The notes under the pieces: generated by a model
The model's database searches: none
The model's input: only the letters and a program-made list of their open reading frames with translations
Told to the model about the DNA's origin: nothing
Part shown: one piece after another, positions 37,745 through 44,526 of the stretch
Position numbering within the stretch: position 1 is the stretch's first letter
Layout: the number at the start of each line of letters is the position of its first letter
Program-made: the position numbers and the translations under genes
Assembly (NCBI RefSeq): GCF_003019675.1
Contig: NZ_CP028105.1
Location: forward strand, 1-64,000
Direction: 5' to 3'
Length of the DNA: 64,000 bases
DNA from: Fusobacterium ulcerans
GTDB lineage: Bacteria; Fusobacteriota; Fusobacteriia; Fusobacteriales; Fusobacteriaceae

Positions 37745-39451
37745 TTATCCCATCAACTCCAACCAATCCTTTACAGATTCGTTGATGTCAACATCTTCTT
37801 TTTTATTTAGCAACATAATTTTCCAGGCATCAATAATTGCATCTACAGGGTCAATTCTATTTTTTTGTGCTTGTTTATCAATCTTAATTTCTCCAAAGCT
37901 ATTACTTGTTGTTGTTGCATTTGCAATTGACCATTTCAATAAACTATTTCTCTTGTCATAAAGTACTTGTATTGCTTTTACAGATAGAGCAAAATCAATT
38001 GTTGCATCATTTAAAGATTTTGCTGATTGTTTCACTTCTGTTAAATCACAATCTAAAAATTCTAAGTCACTTAAAAAAGACCCTGCATTATGAGCATCAT
38101 AACCACATTCTAGGATTTCAATTTCATACTTTTCTATAATTTCTTTTAAATGTGAAATAATAAACTTATAGTCTGTCTTTACCCCAAAACCGCCAGTTGT
38201 AAGTGTTAAAAGTCCTTCTCTTACCCAAATTCTATAAGGTACATCATCTGTTTTTTCATGTTCCGCTAGTCTAAGTTCAGGCATGAAAGAGTGACTATAG
38301 ATATAAACCTTCTCTTCTTCCATAGGAAAAATAAGAGCTATGCTAGTTAAATCCCCACCTTTGGAAAGGTCAAAACCTAAATAAGCTTTTCTTCCCTTCA
38401 TGTCTTTCAATGTAAGTTCGCTTTCACAACTTTTAAACTTTGCTAAATCAATGTATTGACCTCCTTTTGCAGTAACCCACATATTCAACTGTTTTGTTAA
38501 AAAATTGGTGAGATCTTCTCCACCTTTTTCTTTTGCATCAATTGCTTTCTCTGCATATCTGGCTAGTTTCTTTTCATTTATTGTCCCATCTTCATTGAAA
38601 AGGAAATAAGGATTTGCTTTTAGCCAATTTTTAGGTTCCCAAATATCATCATCTTTATCCATTTCACAAATAAAAATAAAAAGAGACTCCTTATCCACAA
38701 GTCCCTCCAATATTTTCTCACAAAATTGATAGTGTTCATAACAAAAGCTATTTAAGTTAAAACCTGCTGTTGTAATTGCTAAAGTTAAAGCATTATCAAC
38801 ATCTGCTTGTCCATCTAATAAAAGCTTATACATTTGGTTATTTGGATGTGCATGCAGCTCATCACAAATAGCTAGAATATTTCCAAAACCATCCATTGAT
38901 TTTGTATCTCTACCTAAAGACTTAATAACTGTATCTGTAATTAAACTTTTTATGGTTCTATCATGTTCTTTTACTTTATATAATTCAATCAAATCCACAT
39001 CTGATTCTATAAAATTACGAATATCATCCCACACTATATTAGCCTGTTCTTGCTTTGTTGCTGCACAAAATATCCTATCTTTCATTCCCAAATAGCTGCT
39101 AAAGAATGTTGCCTGTTCTCCAGATAAAAAAGATTTCCCATTTCTTCTACCTACTTGAATATATGCTTCCCTGAAACGTCTTTCTTTTGTTCTTTTTCTT
39201 CTCCATCCATGTAAAGAACCAATAATAAAATCTTGAAAACCTCTTGTTTTTAAAGGTTCTCCATTCTTCATAATGAGAGTATTTGCAAAATCAATAGCAA
39301 ATTCTGCCTCTTCAACATCAAATTTGAATTCAAATTTCTTTCTTTTTAAATCATCAAGATGTCTTTTACATGCTAAAAATTCTTTTCTTCCAGCTATTTT
39401 TTTACCACTAACTACCAACTTTGCATATGATGTTGTTCTATCTTGTCTCAT
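37745..39451 (-). CDS. Terminase large subunit
   Basis: The 568-residue packaging motor has the ATPase Walker A region 'YIQVGRRNGKSFLSGEQA', a Walker B-like 'NILAICDELHAHPN' and a C-terminal RNase H-like nuclease with 'YLGFDLSKGGDLTSIALIF' and a late 'DPVDAIIDAWKIM' acidic cluster. It belongs with the HK97-like or P27-associated TerL proteins. It follows the small subunit with a 3-bp gap. Confidence 0.94.
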   Translation of the reverse strand: MRQDRTTSYAKLVVSGKKIAGRKEFLACKRHLDDLKRKKFEFKFDVEEAEFAIDFANTLIMKNGEPLKTRGFQDFIIGSLHGWRRKRTKERRFREAYIQVGRRNGKSFLSGEQATFFSSYLGMKDRIFCAATKQEQANIVWDDIRNFIESDVDLIELYKVKEHDRTIKSLITDTVIKSLGRDTKSMDGFGNILAICDELHAHPNNQMYKLLLDGQADVDNALTLAITTAGFNLNSFCYEHYQFCEKILEGLVDKESLFIFICEMDKDDDIWEPKNWLKANPYFLFNEDGTINEKKLARYAEKAIDAKEKGGEDLTNFLTKQLNMWVTAKGGQYIDLAKFKSCESELTLKDMKGRKAYLGFDLSKGGDLTSIALIFPMEEEKVYIYSHSFMPELRLAEHEKTDDVPYRIWVREGLLTLTTGGFGVKTDYKFIISHLKEIIEKYEIEILECGYDAHNAGSFLSDLEFLDCDLTEVKQSAKSLNDATIDFALSVKAIQVLYDKRNSLLKWSIANATTTSNSFGEIKIDKQAQKNRIDPVDAIIDAWKIMLLNKKEDVDINESVKDWLELMG

Positions 39452-39454
39452 AAG

Positions 39455-39946
39455 CTATCCTTGTTTTCGATTTCTTATCAATTCTATAAACTTATTTTCT
39501 TTTGGATCTTCTTTTGTTGGAACAATCAACTTTAGTCTGTCTGTTGTAGCTAGTCCAAGCTTTGTAGAACACTGCATTATTTGTTTTACATATTTTTCTT
39601 GAACTATTAAAAGAGGATGCACTGTTTCATAGTCATCATATTTAGTTGTTCTCATCCCAAGATAGCCGTTTTCCTGAATTAATTTAGAAACATCAACATA
39701 GCAGGAATATGCGTTGCAATAAATTGCAAGTATCCCCAAATCCAAATTATCCAAGATATCTATTTTCCCTGCTTCTTCAACAACTCTTTCAAATTCTTCT
39801 TTAGCCTCATCTCTAAGCCATTCAGGAGCTTTCAATTGTTCTCTTCCAAGTTTTAATTTTTCTTCCTGGATTTTTCTATTTTTAATTGCTTCTTTTCCAA
39901 TTTTTCCTGTTGAAATATCAATTACTTTTCTTGGTCTTCCTGCCAT
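39455..39946 (-). CDS. Phage terminase small subunit, P27 family
   Basis: The 163-residue protein begins 'MAGRPRKVIDISTGK', has the P27 core 'APEWLRDEAKEEFERVVEEA...LDNLDLGILAIYCNAYS' and the conserved 'STKLGLATTDRLKLIVP' end. P27-type TerS usually pairs with an HNH nuclease gene just upstream and with cos-type packaging, as here. Confidence 0.92.
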   Translation of the reverse strand: MAGRPRKVIDISTGKIGKEAIKNRKIQEEKLKLGREQLKAPEWLRDEAKEEFERVVEEAGKIDILDNLDLGILAIYCNAYSCYVDVSKLIQENGYLGMRTTKYDDYETVHPLLIVQEKYVKQIMQCSTKLGLATTDRLKLIVPTKEDPKENKFIELIRNRKQG

Positions 39947-40010
39947 GATAACACCTCCTTTTTTATTTTGATTTTATTGAAATTTCATTTCTGGCATTTT
40001 CTTGGGAAAA

Positions 40011-40066
40011 TATGGGGGATGCGGTATTACGAACCTTTACCCAAAACTTTTTTTATCTCCCCCATA
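40011..40066. other. Candidate cos region
   Basis: TATGGGGGA (40011-40019) and TCCCCCATA (40058-40066) form a perfect 9-bp inverted repeat around 38 bp between the HNH and TerS genes, where cos sites of P27/HNH phages are usually found. The interior holds a GC-richer GCGGTATTACG stretch. The right arm lies in the last codons of the HNH gene. Confidence 0.4.
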
Positions 40067-40468
40067 GGTATATTTTTTTATAATTTTAAATAATATTTCT
40101 TGCATCTTCTCTTTAGCTTCTGAACTCTTTTCATACTCTGCATGTATAAGGGCATGTGTCCTATCCCCCACCCATATGAGATTATTAATATCTAAAGCTC
40201 TTCCTCTATTATTCTCCAGCTCTTCTATGTGATGTGTCAGACTACCTTTAACTATTTTTTTATTTATCTCAAGCTCATATAGATCTAATCCATTTGCTCT
40301 AAGCTTACACAGTGCAGTCATCCTTTTCCACTCTCTGCTATTATAAAACTTAGCATTTACTTTATTTCTATTCTCCCTATCATACCCCCTCCCCCTCTTC
40401 TTTCTACAAGAACAAATCTCATCATGTTTTATTTTATTTCCACAGCTACCACATATTTTATATAACAT
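40037..40468 (-). CDS. HNH endonuclease
   Basis: The protein has an N-terminal zinc-binding cysteine set ('CGSCGNKIKHDEICSC') and the HNH core: 'GSLTHHIEEL', 'NNRGRALDINNLIWV' and 'HALIHAEY'. Such HNH proteins act with terminase at cos sites in HK97-type phages. The ATG at 40468 (143 aa) is preferred over the TTG at 40471, which abuts the GGAGG site. It is the first gene of the late operon and follows a terminator at 40483-40518. Confidence 0.88.
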   Translation of the reverse strand: MLYKICGSCGNKIKHDEICSCRKKRGRGYDRENRNKVNAKFYNSREWKRMTALCKLRANGLDLYELEINKKIVKGSLTHHIEELENNRGRALDINNLIWVGDRTHALIHAEYEKSSEAKEKMQEILFKIIKKYTYGGDKKSFG

Positions 40469-40482
40469 CAATCCTCCAATAA

Positions 40483-40518
40483 ATAAAAAAGAGAATCAAA
40501 TCAATGACTCTCACTCTA
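40483..40518 (-). terminator. Terminator in front of the late operon
   Basis: On the minus strand GAGAGTCA and TGATTCTC pair (8 bp including one G-U) and are followed by TTTTTTATTT. It lies only 15 bp upstream of the HNH start codon, so genes beyond need antitermination, readthrough or a promoter in the hairpin region. Confidence 0.7.
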
Positions 40519-40618
40519 TTTCATCTTGCAGTTTTTATTAAAAAGCTGAACTGCTAACAGCCGAATGGTAGCTTGTGCTTTCCTAGGTCACTCCTACCTG
40601 ATAGTTTTATAAATATAA
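40483..40618 (-). ncRNA. Candidate structured leader RNA between two terminators
   Basis: The 136 nt hold no credible ORF and are less AT-biased than their surroundings. On the minus strand I can draw a GGTAG/CTACC stem around a GTG/CAC pair and CCTAGG, a GCTG/CAGC stem, and a GCAGTT/AACTGC stem; the segment ends in a terminator. It resembles a short terminated leader transcript of the late operon. I do not recognise a known RNA class. Confidence 0.45.
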
Positions 40619-40620
40619 AA

Positions 40621-40650
40621 AGGCCAAAAGGATAATATTCCTCTTGACCT
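40621..40650 (-). terminator. Terminator after the late-regulator gene
   Basis: On the minus strand AGGTCAAGAGGA and TCCTTTTGGCCT form a 12-bp stem (two G-U pairs) around TAATAT-type loop bases, followed by TTTTATATTT. It ends the early transcript 54 bp after the regulator gene. Confidence 0.8.
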
Positions 40651-40703
40651 AATTCTATATTTTATATATTATCACAGACCCATAGTAACATTCCATAACA
40701 TTT

Positions 40704-41114
40704 TTAAAAAAATCTAAAATTTTCTAAAGCTTTTTTATGTATCCTGTGTGTCTGCATAACTGAATAGCCTATTCTTTCTGCTATCTCTTCCCAAGTAAGA
40801 TTTAAAATATATCTGCTTCTCATAAGAATTTGTTCTGTTGGTTCCTTCAACATCTCTATTTCCTGATACAATTTAGCCTGAAAAGCTTTCAATTCTCCTA
40901 TTTTTCTATATATTTCTTGCTCTATTCTAATAATTTTATCTACTTTTTCAATAAATTTACTATCATCTTTAACAGGGCCACCTTGTAGTTTTTCTGAATT
41001 ATGCAAGGCCTGAAGTCCATCTAAATTCTCTCCTAATTCCTTTAGCACTTCTTCTTCATTTTTGATTGACATTCTTATTTTATATCCTTGTCTAAGATAT
41101 TCCTTCTTTGTCAT
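40704..41114 (-). CDS. DUF1492/ArpU-like phage late transcription regulator
   Basis: The protein has a coiled-coil first half and a C-terminal sigma-region-4-like helix-turn-helix, 'QILMRSRYILNLTWEEIAERIGYSVMQTHRIHKKAL'. Proteins of this type (ArpU, DUF1492) switch on late genes in Firmicutes phages. Its position as last early gene before the late leader fits. The start at 41114 (136 aa) has GGAG 5 nt upstream; the ATG at 41141 does not. It overlaps or abuts the previous gene's stop at 41117. Confidence 0.78.
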   Translation of the reverse strand: MTKKEYLRQGYKIRMSIKNEEEVLKELGENLDGLQALHNSEKLQGGPVKDDSKFIEKVDKIIRIEQEIYRKIGELKAFQAKLYQEIEMLKEPTEQILMRSRYILNLTWEEIAERIGYSVMQTHRIHKKALENFRFF

Positions 41115-41116
41115 TA

Positions 41117-41368
41117 TTACTCCACTCCTCTTGGTAAACATTCCACAGTTATTTTAAATTTTGATTTATATTGTGGTAAATCTATTACATAAGGTTTTTT
41201 AAAACTATCTGTTTTAGACACATCGTTTAAATATAACAACATGGCATTCTCAAACATTTCTTTAGGTATATCATCAGCCCTTTCACTTACTGTTCCATCT
41301 TTATTTATTTTCCCATAAAAAATATCTCCACTCAATATTCTTACGGCTAAAGTCTTTTCATTTTTCAT
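41117..41368 (-). CDS. Hypothetical phage protein (83 aa)
   Basis: I do not recognise this small beta-rich protein ('AVRILSGDIFYGKINKDGTVSE', 'YVIDLPQYKSKFKITVECL'). It is translationally coupled to the gene before it (4-bp overlap) and precedes the late regulator. A typical early-region accessory protein. Confidence 0.6.
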   Translation of the reverse strand: MKNEKTLAVRILSGDIFYGKINKDGTVSERADDIPKEMFENAMLLYLNDVSKTDSFKKPYVIDLPQYKSKFKITVECLPRGVE

Positions 41369-41889
41369 TTTTTCACCTCTTCCAGCATTTTATAGAATTC
41401 ACTCATTTTCATTCTTTTCCCACACTCGATAATATCTTTTGAGATTTTTTCTTCCACTCCTACAACATATAGATATTGCTCTATCTCTATGTATCTATAT
41501 GCACCTCTTAAAATCCTACTCATATTATCTTTTGTAAAATCATATTCTAAATCTCCCAATATTTGTTTGAATTGTTTATATAATTTTGTATTTCTTTTCA
41601 ATGTTCCAAATTGTCCTCTGTAATTCCCATCATTGTCTTTTACTTTCCAGTCATCAGACCCAAGAATGCTAATCATATTTTCTATACCTAATTCTTTTGC
41701 AAGATAACTACCTATACAAAAATCAAAATGAGTACTAAAGGTCATTTCTTTTTCTTTACTTAAATCTATTTTATACTCTTTTATTATTATATTTTTCATT
41801 TCTTCAAAAGCTTTTTTAACTCTGTTTTCTCTTTCAAAGTATTCTTTTAATAACTTAGAATTTTTTGGTATTTTATAGCATATTTCCAT
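41365..41889 (-). CDS. Hypothetical phage protein (174 aa)
   Basis: This soluble, charged protein has long helices ('YFERENRVKKAFEEMKNIIIKEY') and a basic middle ('GQFGTLKRNTKLYKQFKQIL'). No known domain is evident to me. It overlaps the downstream gene by 4 bp and follows a 59-residue acidic protein within the same early operon. Confidence 0.6.
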   Translation of the reverse strand: MEICYKIPKNSKLLKEYFERENRVKKAFEEMKNIIIKEYKIDLSKEKEMTFSTHFDFCIGSYLAKELGIENMISILGSDDWKVKDNDGNYRGQFGTLKRNTKLYKQFKQILGDLEYDFTKDNMSRILRGAYRYIEIEQYLYVVGVEEKISKDIIECGKRMKMSEFYKMLEEVKK

Positions 41890-42069
41890 CTATTCCACCT
41901 GCCCTACTATATCAATTATCACTCCATCACTATCATCATAAACTTCACATTCATTATATTCAGATAATTCAAACTCAGTTATTTTATTATCCTCATCTTT
42001 ACATCTTACAAAAACTAATCTGTCACCATCAAAATCTTTTAATTTATTCATCAATTCACTAACTGTCAT
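41890..42069 (-). CDS. Small acidic phage protein (59 aa)
   Basis: The ATG at 42069 overlaps the TGA of the preceding small gene (ATGA), with a CTGGAGGAAA ribosome site inside that gene. The product is strongly acidic (for example 'CKDEDNKITEFELSEYNE', 'YDDSDGVIIDIVGQVE'). Its acidic, DNA-mimic-like composition is notable but function is unknown. Confidence 0.65.
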   Translation of the reverse strand: MTVSELMNKLKDFDGDRLVFVRCKDEDNKITEFELSEYNECEVYDDSDGVIIDIVGQVE

Positions 42070-42185
42070 TGATTTTCCTCCAGTTTATTTTCAACTTTTG
42101 CATTTTCACAAGCTGCTTTTCCATTTAGATAACAAATTTTTGTTTTTCCAGATTTTCTACACTCTTCACATTTTTTATTATCCAT
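42066..42185 (-). CDS. Small cysteine-containing phage protein (39 aa)
   Basis: The ATG at 42185 follows a GGTGGAAAT-type site. The product begins 'MDNKKCEECRKSGKTKICYLNGKAAC' with CxxC plus two further cysteines, the arrangement of a miniature zinc knuckle. It lies between the methylase and the acidic protein with overlapping stop and start. Confidence 0.55.
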   Translation of the reverse strand: MDNKKCEECRKSGKTKICYLNGKAACENAKVENKLEENQ

Positions 42186-42195
42186 ATTTCCACCT

Positions 42196-43134
42196 CTATA
42201 TAATTTTTATCTTAGTAAATAAATCTTCACCAATCCGGCCAACTGCAATATCAATATATTCTCTTTTCAACTCAATTCCTATTCCATGCATATTTAAACT
42301 TTTTGCTACTTTTAAAGTAGTTCCACTACCAAGAAAAGGATCTAAAACCATTCCATTCTCTGGACAGCCACTATCTAAACATCTTCTTACTAATTCTTCT
42401 GGAAAGATAGCAAAATGCCCCTCTTTAATTCCTTTAGTTGCTATGTTCCATACTGTTCTCATGTTCCGGCCATTCTCATTATAAACAGCTTTCCATTCTC
42501 TTCCTTCTCTCATTCCTGCTTTACTTTCTCCTGGATTTAATCTTTTTGTATTATCGGGCATTATTCCATTTCCAAATCCAGTTAATGTTTTATTGGAATA
42601 AGGCTCATACTGTTTTTTAAAGTAATACTTTTGTTCTTTGGAAAAAAAGAATACTTTTTCAAAATCATTAGTAAATCTATCATTTACTGATTCAGGAAGT
42701 ATATTGGGCTTTTGCCAAATAATCTCATTTCTTAATATCCACCCAGATTCAATCATTTTTATTGCTAATCTTTCAGGAATCATCATTTTAGATTTTCTCT
42801 TTATATTTGTTTTTCTTGGAACTGTTTTATATCCATTATTCTTTCCATGTCTTTTATTATTTGTTCCTCCAGCTAATTTAGCATTTACATTGCTGTAAGT
42901 ATCTCCCATATTCACAAATAAAGTTCCTGTTTTTTTTAATACTCTATTGACTTCATCAAATATATCCATAAGTTTTTCAAGAAATTCATTTACATCACTT
43001 TCAAGTCCTATCTGGCCGGAAACACCATAATCTCTAATTTGCCAATATGGAGGAGATGTTACAACACAATCTATACTTTCATCTTCTAAAGTTTTTAATA
43101 CTTCCAAAGAATTTCCATGCATTATTTTTATCAT
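42196..43134 (-). CDS. Phage DNA methyltransferase, beta class (m4C-type motif)
   Basis: The 312-residue SAM-dependent enzyme carries catalytic motif IV as 'TSPPYW' (26-31) near the N-terminus and motif I as 'VLDPFLGSGTT' near the C-terminus, the beta-class order. SPPYW favours N4-cytosine methylation, although some N6-adenine enzymes are similar. No cognate endonuclease is adjacent, so it is probably an orphan methylase protecting phage DNA. The middle region (about 80-160) is rich in Lys and Arg and may recognise the target. Confidence 0.87.
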   Translation of the reverse strand: MIKIMHGNSLEVLKTLEDESIDCVVTSPPYWQIRDYGVSGQIGLESDVNEFLEKLMDIFDEVNRVLKKTGTLFVNMGDTYSNVNAKLAGGTNNKRHGKNNGYKTVPRKTNIKRKSKMMIPERLAIKMIESGWILRNEIIWQKPNILPESVNDRFTNDFEKVFFFSKEQKYYFKKQYEPYSNKTLTGFGNGIMPDNTKRLNPGESKAGMREGREWKAVYNENGRNMRTVWNIATKGIKEGHFAIFPEELVRRCLDSGCPENGMVLDPFLGSGTTLKVAKSLNMHGIGIELKREYIDIAVGRIGEDLFTKIKII

Positions 43135-43890
43135 TTATCCTCCTAAACAAGCTCTCAGCATCATATAGGCATCTGCACTATCATCACTGTCAGCTTCAAC
43201 TTCAGTATATTCAAAAAACTTTTTCATCATAAATTCTTTTTGCTCCTGCCTATGAGTAGGCACTCCCTCAATTCTGTGCTTCCAAAGTACAGCAGGTACA
43301 AGAAGTAAATCTAAATTTAATTTTTTAATATGATATGTCAGCATGCCTCTAACTTCACTCAACTTAGTTAAAACATCAGAATTCAATCCCAGATATACAT
43401 CCTCAAGAATTACAACATCAATCATTCCTTTCTCCAGTATTTCCACTAGCTGCTTAACTATTTCTAATCCTCTTTCTCTGAAATCAATATAATCAGACTT
43501 GATAGTCTTCCATCTAACTATAGTTCCATTTTTACTATATGCTATTCCAGTTGATGTAGTAGAAAGATCTATTGATAACACATTTTTATATCTCAAATTA
43601 TTAGGTATCACACAAGTATTTTTAGCTTTATTTACTAATCTAGTTCTTTCTCTTAACTGCAACTCTGTCTTTATTCTTTTTAGTTTTTTTCTCTCAAGCA
43701 AATCAAAACAAGTATTATTTCTTATTTGGTTAAGAGTTGCCATTTGAAGATTCCCAGTTCCCATAAATTCAATATCAAAACAGTAATTAAGCTTTTCTTT
43801 AAACAAATATTTTAATACCTTGTACCTTTCCCCAATTTTATTAACAAATTCCTGTCCTACATATTCCTCTGGATTAATTTTTTTGCCCAT
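43135..43890 (-). CDS. RuvC-like nuclease with N-terminal AP2-like domain
   Basis: The C-terminal part (about 100-251) is an RNase H-fold resolvase: D108 in 'VLSIDLSTTSTGIAYSK', E163 in 'VVILEDVYLG', and D237/D240 in 'DSDDSADAYMM'. All four acidic residues of the active site are in place. The N-terminal 65 residues ('VGQEFVNKIGERYKVLKYLFKEKLNYCFDIEFMGTG...LNQIRNNTCFDLL') resemble the small DNA-binding domain that precedes HNH domains in many phage nucleases. It probably resolves branched replication intermediates. It abuts the methylase gene. Confidence 0.78.
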   Translation of the reverse strand: MGKKINPEEYVGQEFVNKIGERYKVLKYLFKEKLNYCFDIEFMGTGNLQMATLNQIRNNTCFDLLERKKLKRIKTELQLRERTRLVNKAKNTCVIPNNLRYKNVLSIDLSTTSTGIAYSKNGTIVRWKTIKSDYIDFRERGLEIVKQLVEILEKGMIDVVILEDVYLGLNSDVLTKLSEVRGMLTYHIKKLNLDLLLVPAVLWKHRIEGVPTHRQEQKEFMMKKFFEYTEVEADSDDSADAYMMLRACLGG

Positions 43891-44080
43891 TCTCCACCTC
43901 CATTCTCTTTAAATTTCTATACATCTGCCTAAATTGCTCTTGTATTTCAAAATTCATTCTATCAAAATACCATCTATTTAATTTCACATAAGCTGCCAAA
44001 TCTTTAGAATTCATAATTGACAGTCCAGTATAATAAAATTCTATAAAAAAAGCCCCTCTATCTAATTTTAGATTTTTCAT
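43874..44080 (-). CDS. Hypothetical phage protein (68 aa)
   Basis: This small basic, helical protein ('DRGAFFIEFYYTGLSIMNSKDLAAYVKLNRWYFDRM') has no recognised family. The ATG at 44080 follows AGAGG at 5 nt; a GTG at 44086 is in frame but too close to the site. It is the first gene after the iteron region and overlaps the nuclease start by 17 bp, so the iteron region may also contain its promoter. Confidence 0.6.
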   Translation of the reverse strand: MKNLKLDRGAFFIEFYYTGLSIMNSKDLAAYVKLNRWYFDRMNFEIQEQFRQMYRNLKRMEVENGQKN

Positions 44081-44102
44081 AGTCACCTCTTATTTAATTA
44101 TT

Positions 44103-44526
44103 GTAGTCACTTTGTAGTCAAACTATTAAAAAATACTATTTCTTATAAATCCTTATATTATAAGGCTTTAAATATTTTATGTAGTCAAGTGTAGTCACTT
44201 TGTAGTCATTTACATATTTATTATAAAAATAGAATTAAAGATATTTTTATTTATATTTTTTTAACTTTGTAGTCAAAAAAATATTTTATCTCTTAGTGAA
44301 ATTTTTTTGTAATATATTTTTATTTTTTATACTCAAATATTTTTTTATAGACATATACAACTTTTTTTTGACTACTTGACTACAAATCTTTCTAACACTG
44401 ATAAAATCATTATTAGAGAAAAATATATTTGACTACACTTTTGACTACAAATTTATTTTTTTTTATTAAAAGTATTATTTTTTCTAAGTTTAAGAAAAAT
44501 ATTATTGACTACAAAACTATGACTAC
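44103..44526. other. Iteron array, probable phage replication origin
   Basis: Twelve copies of a 7-bp word are arranged symmetrically. Six GTAGTCA lie on the left (starts 44103, 44114, 44181, 44191, 44202, 44269). Six TGACTAC lie on the right (starts 44369, 44377, 44430, 44442, 44506, 44520). Several neighbours are 10-12 bp apart, one helical turn. The centre (about 44276-44368) is almost pure A/T, suited to unwinding. A CCTTATATTATAAGG palindrome lies at 44151-44165. The last copy overlaps the stop codon of the primase-helicase gene. No ORF is present. Confidence 0.75.

Noticed and set aside
40560-40618. tRNA-like words in the late leader (GTTCAGC, GGTAG)
   Set aside because: No acceptor stem, anticodon arm or CCA can be drawn, so it is not a tRNA.
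42196-43134. Methylase at the replication module as part of a restriction-modification system
   Set aside because: No restriction endonuclease-like gene is adjacent; the neighbouring nuclease is RuvC-like and typical of phage replication modules.
44087-44522. The GTAGTCA/TGACTAC words as a CRISPR-like array
   Set aside because: The units are only 7 bp, change orientation in the middle and have uneven spacers.
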